A stretch of DNA of 64,000 nt. It comes from M3007 sp035299505. GTDB lineage: Bacteria; Bacteroidota; Bacteroidia; Chitinophagales; Saprospiraceae. A program made the position numbers and the translations under genes. The notes under the pieces are model-generated. The model searched no databases. It was given only the letters and a program-made list of their open reading frames with translations, and was not told the origin of the DNA. Of this stretch, positions 1 through 8,819 are shown piece after piece. How positions within the stretch are numbered: the stretch's first letter is position 1; every line of letters begins with the position of its first letter. The DNA lies in contig DATGWL010000046.1 in NCBI GenBank assembly GCA_035299505.1, forward strand, positions 1-64,000, read 5' to 3'.

Positions 1-138
1 GAGTCAAAAATTTGAGCTTTTTTCGTCAGTTTTTGCGTTTTTGAAGAAGCATAGCCTGAGTTACGTGACTGAAAAAAGGTGAAAAATGGCGGAAAAAGGA
101 CAAGTTTTTGGCCCGGTAAGAAAATCCCCAACATGCTC

Positions 139-210
139 TAAGTCAGGCAGGTCACGAAGAGATACTAAGGGGGCGCTCTCTTAGTGTCTCTTCGTGAACT
201 ACCAGACTTA
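139..210. repeat. Long imperfect hairpin overlapping the scpA stop codon
   Basis: Two 31-nt arms (139-169 and 180-210) are inverted copies matching at 27 of 31 positions, around a 10-nt loop. The core word of the arm is TCACGAAGAGA. The distal arm contains the stop codon of scpA (TTA at 208-210 on the plus strand), so the hairpin forms in the last bases of the scpA transcript and beyond. It can act as a transcription end signal. It also fits the wider set of long word-built inverted repeats in this window. Bases 1-138 hold no gene that I can see. Confidence 0.75.
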
Positions 211-978
211 GTGGTCTTCTTCCTCTGGTAAAGTCAGCCAGAAATTGTTCATGCCCTCGCCTTGTATAAGCACCACTTCCTGGGCATTGAGTAGTTCGAG
301 CAATGCCAGGAAGGTTACAACGGCGTGCAGGCGGTTCTCCAACTGAAGGAAAAGCTCTTCGAAATTGCGTTTTTCGCCTTTTTTGAGCGATTTGGAAATA
401 TACTCCCGTTGATCCTGAATGGTGTAATTATAGTTGTACACCGTATGGACGCGCTTTGATTTCTGTGCTTCATCAAAACGCGAAACCAGTCGCTCAAATA
501 CCCTCAATAATTTATACAGGCTGATGGCTTCCAGTTCAGCCTCTGCCAGCGCCTGTTCTGCCAGTTGCCTGATTTCGGCGGTGGCAAAGCCCCTTGGATT
601 CATGAAGGAGCGCATTTCCTCCAGTCGGCGCAGGTCTTCCAGTACACTTTTATAGCGCTTGTATTCTATCAGGCGATCCACCAGTTCCTTTCTGGGGTCA
701 ATTTCATTGCCTTCTTCATCTACCTGCTTACGGGGCAACAGCATTTTGGCTTTGATCCGCATCAGGGTAGCGGCCACCACAATAAACTCCGAGGCAATAT
801 CAACACTCAATTCCTCCATTTGGTGGAGGTAGGCCAGAAAATCGTCGGTGATTTTGGCGATGGGGATGTTATAGATATCCAACTCATCCCGTTCAATGAA
901 GAACAGAAGCAGATCAAAAGGCCCCTCAAAAGCGGGCAGTTTTATGGTAAATGTATTGCTCAATAGATTTAATTCCAA
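208..978 (-). CDS. scpA: Segregation and condensation protein A (kleisin ScpA)
   Basis: ScpA is the kleisin subunit that bridges SMC heads and binds ScpB in the condensin complex that compacts and segregates the chromosome. The 256-aa length is normal for the family. The N-terminal SMC-neck-binding helix region is recognisable at residues 15-48 (FEGPFDLLLFFIERDELDI, then IPIAKITDDFL), followed by the basic MRIKAKMLLP segment near residue 75 and a C-terminal winged-helix region after about residue 170. The ATG start is followed directly by a Leu/Asn-rich lead into the conserved block. No scpB or smc lies in the window. It is probably cotranscribed with, or read through from, the fur-family gene upstream, from which it is separated by a run of 9-nt words. 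Confidence 0.93.
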   Translation of the reverse strand: MELNLLSNTFTIKLPAFEGPFDLLLFFIERDELDIYNIPIAKITDDFLAYLHQMEELSVDIASEFIVVAATLMRIKAKMLLPRKQVDEEGNEIDPRKELVDRLIEYKRYKSVLEDLRRLEEMRSFMNPRGFATAEIRQLAEQALAEAELEAISLYKLLRVFERLVSRFDEAQKSKRVHTVYNYNYTIQDQREYISKSLKKGEKRNFEELFLQLENRLHAVVTFLALLELLNAQEVVLIQGEGMNNFWLTLPEEEDH

Positions 979-996
979 TTATTTAGCTTGCCGTGC

Positions 997-1036
997 CCCA
1001 TCAAACCCATCAAACCCATCAAACCCTTCAAACCCC
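997..1036. repeat. Run of 9-nt words (ATCAAACCC type) between fur and scpA
   Basis: Four to five tandem 9-mers of the form (A/T)TCAAACCC run up to the base before the fur-family stop codon (TTA, 1037-1039). On the other strand the word reads GGGTTTGAT or GGGTTTGAA. The same word occurs at 31690-31740, 46295-46345, 53872-53909 and, inside a coding frame, at 45711-45997. No inverted partner is present here, so this is a single-arm array. Confidence 0.85.
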
Positions 1037-1561
1037 TTAATCCCCCCAGCCTGGTTCATCGTCTATTTCCTTGGGTTGACGCCGTACGATGCCGAATTCC
1101 ATTTCTTTCTGACAGGTGCCACATACCCCGTAAAGATTGAGTGAATGGTGCGAAATTTTGAAATTTAGCAGCTCTCCAACCATATCTTTGATCTGCTGCA
1201 CCCGGGGGTCGCAGAACTCTACCACCTTGCCACAGTGGGCACAGATAACGTGGTCGTGCTGTTTGTAACCATAAGACTTTTCGTATTGCGCCAGGTTTTT
1301 ACCAAACTGGTGCTTCTTCACCAGATCACAGTTTACCAGCAACTCCAGGGTATTATAGACCGTTGCCCGGCTAACCCGATAGCTTCGGTTTTTCATATGG
1401 ATATACAGCGCTTCTGCGTCAAAATGGTCATTGCGCTTGTAAATTTCTTCCAAAATGGCGAAGCGCTCCGGTGTTTTCCGGAAGCCGCCCTTTTCCAGTT
1501 GAGCAGAGAAAATCTTAAGTACCTGTTGAATAATTTCCTGCTCGTTGCGTGGCGTGGACAT
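1037..1561 (-). CDS. Fur-family metalloregulator
   Basis: This is a 174-aa winged-helix repressor of the Fur/PerR/Zur family that senses metal (or peroxide through metal) and binds DNA as a dimer. The N-terminal DNA-binding domain covers residues about 10-90, with the recognition region RVSRATVYNTLELL (62-75). The C-terminal dimerisation domain carries two CxxC pairs, C107/C110 and C147/C150, which form the structural zinc site. A His-Asp-His cluster (H102, D103, H104) sits in the position of the regulatory metal site. The sequence does not tell iron, zinc or peroxide sensing apart, so no specific symbol is given. A TATCTTTG -7 element lies about 22 nt upstream of the start. Confidence 0.9.
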   Translation of the reverse strand: MSTPRNEQEIIQQVLKIFSAQLEKGGFRKTPERFAILEEIYKRNDHFDAEALYIHMKNRSYRVSRATVYNTLELLVNCDLVKKHQFGKNLAQYEKSYGYKQHDHVICAHCGKVVEFCDPRVQQIKDMVGELLNFKISHHSLNLYGVCGTCQKEMEFGIVRRQPKEIDDEPGWGD

Positions 1562-1582
1562 GATAATGTATGATTTGGACTA

Positions 1583-1590
1583 CAAAGATA
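1583..1590 (-). promoter_or_regulatory. Candidate -7 element of the fur-family gene
   Basis: On the minus strand this reads TATCTTTG, a match to the Bacteroidota TAnnTTTG -7 consensus, about 22 nt upstream of the start codon. No clear TTG-type -33 box was found at the expected spacing. Confidence 0.45.
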
Positions 1591-1726
1591 GGTAGAATGG
1601 GTGGAATTTGGGTAATGGGTGGAATGTGGTGGAATTAAACCTTGTTGCCTTTTATGCGTCGAAACAAGACTTTGTTCACACAGGTCGGATCTTTTGATGG
1701 ATTTGTGCCTGAAAGTTATTTATACC

Positions 1727-3184
1727 ATGAAGTCTACCTATACCCTTTGGGCGCTGCTGTTTTGTCTGGCAGTGCCGGGCGCCGCAGTACAGGCGCAAGT
1801 TTTCCAGCTTACCATCAACAACGGTTATGCAGAAACCACGCAGGCTGCACCTGGCGACACCATCCATATATGGGCGCAGGAATGGGGCGCCAACCGTATT
1901 TTCAGTCACTGGACTGGCGACACCAGTTTTCTGGAAATGCCGCAGGAGTGGCATACCCGGATCATTATGCCGGCCCAGAATGTAACCCTCAGCGCCGAAC
2001 TTCCGGTGCTGCCAACGGGGTCGAACAACCCGTTTACCGAGGAGCAGATCATGGGCCGCGACCGGATGAAGCGGGTATTCAGTTATTTTCCGGCCAATGC
2101 TGCCCCCAAGGGCGTTTGCTGGCTTTGGCATGGCACCAATGGTTCTGCTTCTACCTGGGCAGGATCAGAATACGAACAATTTCAGTTTGCCCGGTATCTG
2201 GTACTTAAAGGCTGGGGAGTAATCATTACGGAAAGTGATGAATCCACGGCAGGAATGGACCTGAATGGAGATGCCGCCATTCGTTACGACTATTTCCCGG
2301 ATTCTGTTCAAAGCGTGGATGTTGCCAATGTGCGCGCAATCCGGGACACCTTTATTCATCGGGGGAAAATGAGCTGGAGTACCCCGCAGGCTGCGCTTGG
2401 TTTTTCTGCCGGGGGGGCATTCTCTACCTTGCTGGCAGGGGTATTAAACTGGCAGGCTGCCGTAACCCATTGCAATCCCGGAGTGACTCTTGCTGTTCAA
2501 AATGCAACGGTTCCAATGCTTTTTTCCATGAATCTGCGCGATAGTCACCCGGATGTGGGTGTGGCAGGCGCCATGCAGGCTTATGAAAACTGGGAATACC
2601 TGACCAACAAGGGAATTTGCTCGGCATTTGACATGTTTCGACCTTCCCCTATCTATCCTGAAAGGTTTAAACGCCTTCCTGGAATTACTTCCAACACTTC
2701 TTACGCCATCAACAACGAACTGGTTAGTAACGGCTGTCTTGGCAATGGCGGATATCTGGTCAAGTCGCCTGCCCAAATCGAAACGGAAGTATTTAACAAT
2801 CCCTCCAACTGGCCGGTCATTGTAGGGCTGTCCAATCCGCAACGCCAATTCGTCAAAGACCAGTTGGATGTGATGTGGTCGGCACACCATTTCCATTCCG
2901 ATTTTATGGGCCAGGATTTTAAGTTCATTTCCAACCCCTGCTCCATGTTGGTAGGCACTTCTGAAATGGTTAGTCTGCCAGAACTAAACGTTTATCCCAA
3001 TCCGGCTGCAGACTGGATCGAGTTGCCTGCCGGAGTTACCGAAGTTCGGGTACTGGATGTGGATGGCCAGATTCTTTTGCAGCAAAATATGGCTGGATCA
3101 AATCGTCTGGACATCAGCCGTTTGCCGAAAGGCTATTATTTCCTGCAAACTCCATCAGGAAATGGTCGCTTTATAAGGCTATAG
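1727..3184 (+). CDS. Secreted alpha/beta hydrolase-like protein with T9SS type A sorting domain
   Basis: The protein (485 aa from the ATG at 1727) starts with a clear signal peptide (MKSTYTLWALLFCLA, cut near VQAQ). The frame is open further upstream, but that stretch has no signal-peptide character. Residues about 22-95 form a small beta-rich bacterial repeat-like domain ending in AQNVTLSAEL. The middle carries an alpha/beta hydrolase core with nucleophile elbow GFSAGG (Ser227), an Asp in a later strand and HHFHSD as candidate catalytic His. The last 70 residues (LNVYPNPAADW to GRFIRL) are a T9SS type A sorting domain. It is therefore predicted to be exported through the outer membrane and attached or released. 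Substrate unknown; ester or polymer hydrolysis is inference. It is followed 40 nt later by a second, larger hydrolase of the same build. Confidence 0.8.
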   Translation: MKSTYTLWALLFCLAVPGAAVQAQVFQLTINNGYAETTQAAPGDTIHIWAQEWGANRIFSHWTGDTSFLEMPQEWHTRIIMPAQNVTLSAELPVLPTGSNNPFTEEQIMGRDRMKRVFSYFPANAAPKGVCWLWHGTNGSASTWAGSEYEQFQFARYLVLKGWGVIITESDESTAGMDLNGDAAIRYDYFPDSVQSVDVANVRAIRDTFIHRGKMSWSTPQAALGFSAGGAFSTLLAGVLNWQAAVTHCNPGVTLAVQNATVPMLFSMNLRDSHPDVGVAGAMQAYENWEYLTNKGICSAFDMFRPSPIYPERFKRLPGITSNTSYAINNELVSNGCLGNGGYLVKSPAQIETEVFNNPSNWPVIVGLSNPQRQFVKDQLDVMWSAHHFHSDFMGQDFKFISNPCSMLVGTSEMVSLPELNVYPNPAADWIELPAGVTEVRVLDVDGQILLQQNMAGSNRLDISRLPKGYYFLQTPSGNGRFIRL

Positions 3185-3224
3185 AAGCGCAGGAAGTCAA
3201 TTAGAACCAACTAAAACAAACAAT

Positions 3225-5351
3225 ATGAAAAACACCCTGACACTCTGTCTGTTACTAACCTGTTTTACCCTGTCTGCCCAAACCAACGTACGCGCCTGGT
3301 ATGCGCAGGGGCAGGTCTGGATCATCTGGGATTCATCGGTGCCTGGTCCTGAAACGGTAGGCATTTTCAAAAAAAGCACCCCGTTTACCCAAACCGGACA
3401 GGCAAGCCTGATTGGCCGGCCATTCAACTATGAGTATTTTCCCGGCACTTATTTGATGCAGACCCAGGATCCTGATTTTACCTATCGGATTCCCAAGCCC
3501 GATGGTACTTATTATCAATTGTTGCCTGGAGAGGGACTGTTCGTGGAAACAGTCTTAAGCACCGGATCAGCCTATTATGCTGTTGTTGCCTGGGGGCAAA
3601 GCACGGTTACCCCGGGCGTGAACATTACAGCCAGTGCTGTTAATTTTACTTATAACCCGGTTACACAGCGCGTCAACTGTCATTTACAGCGAACAGAAAC
3701 ACTGGTTTCCGGGCATAAAACCTTCTGGTTCAATATGTGGGCTCTGGGGCGGCAGGATGAAAACGCCGGCCGGCCAGACTACCCGGTGTTGGCCAATGCT
3801 GCCAAAAATGGTATGCCGGCCATGTTCATCGTTAGCCAATCCTTGAATCTGGACACCAGCGGAGGGAAAAAAGTGCCTATGACCAACCTTTTTCACGGGG
3901 GGGGCGGCACCGCCAATCAAATGATGGCCAATCGCTTCAGGCAATTTAACCTGGAGCCTATCCAGGGAATCTCCGTGGCGCATAACGATGATTTTGCCGT
4001 CAATACGGTAACCGAAGCAGGCGATTCTCTATTCACCTCAGGCCGAAGCTTGTGGTTTGGATGGTCCAAGCGACACAACCCTTTCGATCACCAATTTGCA
4101 GTCATGCCGGGCGATACGATCATCAATTACACCCAACGGCGGATCATGTGGATCAATGACTGGCTGATCCGGGTGTTGCCTGTGGATTCTAACAGGGTAG
4201 CTGTTATGGGTTACAGCATGGGCTCCGGCGGGGCTACCCTACTGGCCAAAACTTTTCCGGACAAGATTTCTGCGGCGTGTATGTTCAATGCCGGTTTTCG
4301 CGGCGCTGAAGATCCCGCCAGTGTACGAATTATGGGTTCCAAGGCCCAAAATTTACCTACCAGCCTGAAGGGTTACAACGGAGAAACCATTGGCGTGGAA
4401 GAGGCCTTCAGCCTGAACGTGAGATGCTCTCATCAAAGAGATCTTCCAGTAATGCGGGTCTGGATTGGGAAAAACGATGATAATGGTCGTATGCACTGGG
4501 GGCCTGAAGTGTCTGCACAGTTCCGGCTCGCAGACTCGCTCGGCTGGGGCACTCAGATTCACTGGGATGAAAGGCCACATACCTATCAGGTGTTGAATTT
4601 TCACTGGATTGAGGGGGTAAATCCGGATGAGCAAACCTACCGTGATAACCTGTCGTATCAGGAGTATTTCAGAAGCAACCAATCCTACCCGGGCTTTTTT
4701 AACCACAGACTGGAAGACCTGAATAACGATCCCGGGAGCGGAATGATAGGTATCAACAATGGAGACGGCGACAACTGGGGCGCCTGGGGTGGCTACCACA
4801 ACTGGGATCTGACTACCATGTTGGATGAGCCCGGCCGATGGGAGGTAACCGCCTGGCTGACTGCTGAAGCAACATTTGCCCCCGATATTTCGCCCAATGC
4901 CGCTTTGCTGACTTCCATGACCATCCGAAAGCCGCAGCAATTCAAACCTGCGCCGGGTACTCCGCTGGAATGGCGGGTGCGGGATGTTTCCAACGACCAG
5001 ATCATACAAGCCGGACAAGTCACTCCGGACGCCGATGGCCTGATCACGGTACCGAAGATCTTTGTGACACGCGAGAATTTCAGAAAAATCAGGATACAGG
5101 TGTACGACCCCAATCTGGTTAGCGCCACAGAACCGAAAGCTCAGAACCTTCACCTGTTTCCAAATCCTGCTAATACATGGCTGATGCTGCCGGAAGGCGT
5201 AGAATGGATACGCATATTCGATGGGAAAGGCACTCTAGCTTTGGAAAGGGCTGATATTGTAGCGCAAAGTCTTGATTTGGCCGGGCTCCCATCAGGGTTT
5301 TACCTGGTAAATAGCAATCTGGGTACTGGAAAACTACTTATACGCCGCTGA
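3225..5351 (+). CDS. Large secreted alpha/beta hydrolase with T9SS type A sorting domain
   Basis: This 708-aa protein has a signal peptide (MKNTLTLCLLLTCFTLSAQ) and a beta-rich N-terminal region (about 20-200). An alpha/beta hydrolase domain follows, with nucleophile elbow GYSMGSGG (Ser331), a following Asp-rich strand (RVWIGKNDDNGR) and a late His region (ERPHTYQVLNFHW). A second beta-rich region is at about 510-640, and a C-terminal T9SS sorting domain starts near LHLFPNPANTW and ends GKLLIRR. The fold resembles secreted PHB-depolymerase or acetyl-esterase-like enzymes; the substrate cannot be read from sequence. It lies 40 nt behind the smaller hydrolase gene and is probably cotranscribed with it. 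A word-built inverted repeat follows the stop codon. Confidence 0.8.
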   Translation: MKNTLTLCLLLTCFTLSAQTNVRAWYAQGQVWIIWDSSVPGPETVGIFKKSTPFTQTGQASLIGRPFNYEYFPGTYLMQTQDPDFTYRIPKPDGTYYQLLPGEGLFVETVLSTGSAYYAVVAWGQSTVTPGVNITASAVNFTYNPVTQRVNCHLQRTETLVSGHKTFWFNMWALGRQDENAGRPDYPVLANAAKNGMPAMFIVSQSLNLDTSGGKKVPMTNLFHGGGGTANQMMANRFRQFNLEPIQGISVAHNDDFAVNTVTEAGDSLFTSGRSLWFGWSKRHNPFDHQFAVMPGDTIINYTQRRIMWINDWLIRVLPVDSNRVAVMGYSMGSGGATLLAKTFPDKISAACMFNAGFRGAEDPASVRIMGSKAQNLPTSLKGYNGETIGVEEAFSLNVRCSHQRDLPVMRVWIGKNDDNGRMHWGPEVSAQFRLADSLGWGTQIHWDERPHTYQVLNFHWIEGVNPDEQTYRDNLSYQEYFRSNQSYPGFFNHRLEDLNNDPGSGMIGINNGDGDNWGAWGGYHNWDLTTMLDEPGRWEVTAWLTAEATFAPDISPNAALLTSMTIRKPQQFKPAPGTPLEWRVRDVSNDQIIQAGQVTPDADGLITVPKIFVTRENFRKIRIQVYDPNLVSATEPKAQNLHLFPNPANTWLMLPEGVEWIRIFDGKGTLALERADIVAQSLDLAGLPSGFYLVNSNLGTGKLLIRR

Positions 5352-5376
5352 AATCTAGTATACTTGCATTTTATTT

Positions 5377-5507
5377 ACGGTGGACGGTGGACGGCTTACG
5401 GTGGACGGTTTGGGGCTCAGGTAGTCTGGAATTTTCAACTACGCTGAGCCCCAAACCGTCCACCGTCCACCGTCCACCGTAGGCCGTCCACCGTCAACTG
5501 TAAGCCG
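5377..5507. repeat. Word-built inverted repeat with GGACGGT arms and its own core
   Basis: The left arm (5377-5420) is built of GGACGGT-type 7-mers ending in a core GGTTTGGGGCTCAG. The right arm begins with the exact inverse CTGAGCCCCAAACC (5444-5457) and continues with CCGTCCA words to about 5494, with two extra words relative to the left arm. The short spacer also contains a GTAGT/ACTAC pairing. The element fills the gap between the T9SS hydrolase and the protease-nuclease gene and ends about 15 nt before the ATG of the latter. The arms match those at 42.5 and 47.0 kb, but the core differs. Confidence 0.85.
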
Positions 5508-5521
5508 AAAATCGTCAAAAA

Positions 5522-7633
5522 ATGCAAGTATCCCTCAAACAACTGGAAGCCTGTGTTGACAGGTACGAACAGTGGAAATCAAAAGATGCTGAGACTTCAC
5601 TTTATGAGTCTGCACGCAAACGCGCAGTTGTAGATGGCGTTTCCGACGATCAGAATCTGGAACAACGCAAGAACATGCTGCGTGATTCCGGTCTGGAGCC
5701 TGTTGATTTCGCTTTTGAACGCGCTATTGGCCAGAACGATTCTGTCTACAGCAATTTTATTGAAACCATCCAGACTGCCAAACGAAAGGTTGGGCGTATT
5801 GTGATCAAACGTAGCAATACCATTCTGGGCTACGCTACGGGGTTCATGGTTTCGGAGCGACTTTTGCTGACCAATTGGCATGTTTTCAAGCAAAAAGAAG
5901 ATGCACTAGACAGCGAAGTGCAGTTTGGTTATGAGTACGATGGTTCCGGCCGTCCGAAAACACCTCATATTTTCAAACTTGCCCCAAAGGATTTCTTTTA
6001 TTCTTTTGAGAAACTGGATTACTGTATTGTTGCCGTTAATCCTTTGGATGATCAGGGGCGTCTGCCCATCACCGAGATCGGATATCATTATCTCAATCCC
6101 ACACTTGGCAAACTGGCCGGCGAAGGACAGGAGTTTGTTAATATCATCCACCACCCGGATGGCGATTACATGCAACTGTCTATCCGGGAAAATAAATTTG
6201 TTAAAATTCAGGAGCATACCCTTTGGTACGAAGCAGATACCTCTCAGGGAAGCAGTGGCAGCCCGGTGTTTAACGATCAGTTTCAGGTGGTGGCGCTGCA
6301 CCATATGGGCGTTCCGAAAAAGTCTGAAGATGGGAAACACTATGTAGATAAAGACGACAAGCCCATTTTGCCGGAAAATGGTAAAATTGACACCCGCAGG
6401 ATTGTCTGGATTGCCAATGAAGGTATCCGGATCAGCAAACTTACCGCGCATTTTTTTGCACAGTTTCCCGATCATTCACTGGTGAAAGGTATGCAAAAAC
6501 CTTTCGTGCCCGCTTCAACTGGAAATCAGGGAGCCGCCATGGAAAATGTGCAAACAGCGTCTCAGACCAATACTGATGCCATCCTGATTTCCATACCCAA
6601 CGCTACGCTGATGGCCAGTGGCGTAGTTCAGGTGACGGTGCAAAATCAGGCAACCAACATGCAGACCGGCGGGGCTTCGGTGGGTGTCAGTGGCTCAGTA
6701 GTTGATCCGCAACTGATGGAAGAACTGGAAAAGGCCACTGCTGAACAGCAGGTGGATTATTCCAGTTGCCAAGGCTATGATCCGGCCTATATGGGAGTTA
6801 AACTGCCGTTGCCAGAGCCCAATAAGGTGCTACGGCCCTTTGCGGCTAAAAGAAAGGATGTGCCGGAAGAAATTGAACTAAAGTACTATTACTATAGCGT
6901 AATTCAACATGCTATCCGGAAAATGCCCATGGTGAGCGCCATCAATGTGGATGGAGATCCGGCCAAAAGACGGGATGATTCCGAGCGAGAAGACAAGTGG
7001 CTGCGCGATGTGCGCATTGATCTGGAAGCCCAGCTCACTGATAAGTTTTATGCCAACAGCGGCTTTGACAAAGGTCACATGAGTCGCCGGGAAGATGCCA
7101 ATTATGCCGATGACCCGGAAAAGGCCAAGCTTTACGCAGATATGACCTGCATGCATACCAATGCATGCCCGCAGGTAGGCAGGCTCAACCGAAGTTCCAG
7201 CAAAGGACTTTGGGGCAGGCTGGAAAAAGTAATACTGGAAAAAGGCGTTTCAGTGGAAAGTGGTAAACAATCGCGCATTTCCGTATACAACGGTCCCATA
7301 TTCGCCGAAAGTGATCCGGTGTTCCGCGGGGTACAAATACCGATGGAGTTCTGGAAAATGGTGGTTTGGCGCGACGACAAAAACAAGCTAAAAGCCACGG
7401 CCTTTAAACTCACTCAAGTGCCACTGGTAACTGATATCAATTTTGAGGCCATTGATGTGGACAAAAACATAGAATTCAGAGAGTTCCAAATCAGCATTGA
7501 GCAATTGGCTGCGCTCACCGGACTGGATTTTTCTGCTTACAGGAAATACGACACGTTTGGGAAGAAAACAAAAGCCAAAAAGGAGGTGAAACTGGAAACT
7601 GAGGAGGCGCTGCTGGAAATGCTGGCGGTGTAA
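5522..7633 (+). CDS. Trypsin-like serine protease fused to NUC1-type DNA/RNA non-specific endonuclease
   Basis: The 703-aa protein has no signal peptide or membrane segment, so it is predicted to be cytoplasmic. Residues about 85-310 form an S1/V8-like protease: LLTNWHV with His120, KLDYCIVAV with Asp166, and QGSSGSPVF with Ser245 complete the triad. A 70-90 residue Gly/Thr/Gln-rich linker follows. Residues about 420-670 form a beta-beta-alpha-metal endonuclease of the Serratia nuclease/NUC1 family: DKGHMSRRED (His519, a DRGH variant), CPQVGRLN (Asn556, metal ligand) and LWGRLE. The N-terminal 85 residues are helical and unassigned. The family is known as DNA/RNA non-specific endonucleases. 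Self-cleavage releasing or activating the nuclease is inference. It stands as a single gene, with a word-built hairpin directly upstream and an unrelated aminotransferase 27 nt downstream. Confidence 0.88.
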   Translation: MQVSLKQLEACVDRYEQWKSKDAETSLYESARKRAVVDGVSDDQNLEQRKNMLRDSGLEPVDFAFERAIGQNDSVYSNFIETIQTAKRKVGRIVIKRSNTILGYATGFMVSERLLLTNWHVFKQKEDALDSEVQFGYEYDGSGRPKTPHIFKLAPKDFFYSFEKLDYCIVAVNPLDDQGRLPITEIGYHYLNPTLGKLAGEGQEFVNIIHHPDGDYMQLSIRENKFVKIQEHTLWYEADTSQGSSGSPVFNDQFQVVALHHMGVPKKSEDGKHYVDKDDKPILPENGKIDTRRIVWIANEGIRISKLTAHFFAQFPDHSLVKGMQKPFVPASTGNQGAAMENVQTASQTNTDAILISIPNATLMASGVVQVTVQNQATNMQTGGASVGVSGSVVDPQLMEELEKATAEQQVDYSSCQGYDPAYMGVKLPLPEPNKVLRPFAAKRKDVPEEIELKYYYYSVIQHAIRKMPMVSAINVDGDPAKRRDDSEREDKWLRDVRIDLEAQLTDKFYANSGFDKGHMSRREDANYADDPEKAKLYADMTCMHTNACPQVGRLNRSSSKGLWGRLEKVILEKGVSVESGKQSRISVYNGPIFAESDPVFRGVQIPMEFWKMVVWRDDKNKLKATAFKLTQVPLVTDINFEAIDVDKNIEFREFQISIEQLAALTGLDFSAYRKYDTFGKKTKAKKEVKLETEEALLEMLAV

Positions 7634-7660
7634 AAGCACAAAATTCACTTTTTTTGCGGC

Positions 7661-8803
7661 ATGCACATCCAATCCAAGCTGCCCAATGTGGGCACCACCA
7701 TTTTTACCGTCATGTCGGGCCTGGCCAATCAGGTAGGCGCCATCAACCTGTCGCAGGGGTTTCCCAATTTTAATCCGTCCGGGCGTTTGCAAAGCCTGGT
7801 AACGGAGCATATGGCCAAGGGCGCCAACCAATACTCGCCTATGCCGGGTATTTTACCCTTGCGGGAACGCATTGCAGAAAAAATCAGGCTGATGTACGGG
7901 GCCTCTGTAGATCCGGAAACGGAAATAACCATCACTGCCGGCGGTACCCAGGCCATATTTTGCGCTATTGCAGCTTTTGTACGCCCGGGAGATGAAGTGA
8001 TTTTGCTGGAGCCCTGCTATGATTCCTACCGGCCTTCCGTGGAAACAGTGGGTGGGGTAGTGGTGCCGATCAGTCTTTCTGCGCCCCACTATCAGGTGGA
8101 TTGGGAAGAAGTGAAAAAGTGCATTACGCCGCGCACCCGCATGTTGTGCATCAATACTCCGCAAAACCCCACCGGTACTATCCTGCGCGAGTCGGATATG
8201 CTACAAATTCAGGAGTTGTTGCGCGGCACGGATGTGATCCTGATGAGCGATGAAGTGTATGAGCATTTGATTTACGATGGTGAACAGCATGCTTCGGCCC
8301 TGCGCTATCCGGATTTGTATGCGCGCACCCTGGCTATTTATTCTTTTGGTAAAACCTACCACAATACAGGCTGGAAAACAGGCTATTGCGTGGCGCCGCC
8401 AGAGCTTACCCGCGAATTTCGGAAAGTGCACCAGTTTAATGTGTTTTCGGCCAATCATCCCATGCAGGCGGCTTTTGCCGATTTTATGGCTGATCCGGCT
8501 GAATACCTCGGGTTGCCGGAGTTTTATCAGCAAAAAAGGGATTTCTTTTTGCAGGCCATGTCGGCCACCCGGTTTAAGCCGCTAACCTGCGCTGGTACCT
8601 ATTTCCAGCTTTTTGATTACGCCCACATCAGCGACGAGCCTGATCTGGCATTTTGTAAGCGCCTGACCACAGAATTTGGCGTGGCGGCCATCCCGGTTTC
8701 TTCGTTTTATTCAGACCTGAAAGACGAGAAGGTTATCCGACTTTGTTTTGCCAAAACAGAAGACCTGCTGGCCCAAGCCGGAGAAAGGCTGGCCAAGGTT
8801 TAG
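7661..8803 (+). CDS. PLP-dependent aminotransferase, methionine/kynurenine aminotransferase (YbdL) type
   Basis: This 380-aa fold-type I aminotransferase closely follows the YbdL/KAT pattern. It has an N-terminal LPNVGTTIFTVMSGLANQ, the INLSQGFPNF motif near residue 28 and NQYSPMPG at about 58. NTPQNPTGT carries the Asn that contacts the cofactor. MSDEVYEHL carries the cofactor-binding Asp and Tyr. The Schiff-base lysine is K231 in YSFGKTYHNTGWK, and the C-terminal Arg in VIRLCFAK is also present. Family knowledge points to transamination of methionine, glutamine or aromatic amino acids with 2-oxoacids; the preferred substrate is not decidable here. It follows the protease-nuclease gene by 27 nt and precedes the McrB-N-like gene. 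Confidence 0.9.
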   Translation: MHIQSKLPNVGTTIFTVMSGLANQVGAINLSQGFPNFNPSGRLQSLVTEHMAKGANQYSPMPGILPLRERIAEKIRLMYGASVDPETEITITAGGTQAIFCAIAAFVRPGDEVILLEPCYDSYRPSVETVGGVVVPISLSAPHYQVDWEEVKKCITPRTRMLCINTPQNPTGTILRESDMLQIQELLRGTDVILMSDEVYEHLIYDGEQHASALRYPDLYARTLAIYSFGKTYHNTGWKTGYCVAPPELTREFRKVHQFNVFSANHPMQAAFADFMADPAEYLGLPEFYQQKRDFFLQAMSATRFKPLTCAGTYFQLFDYAHISDEPDLAFCKRLTTEFGVAAIPVSSFYSDLKDEKVIRLCFAKTEDLLAQAGERLAKV

Positions 8804-8819
8804 AGCATGTTGGGGATTT

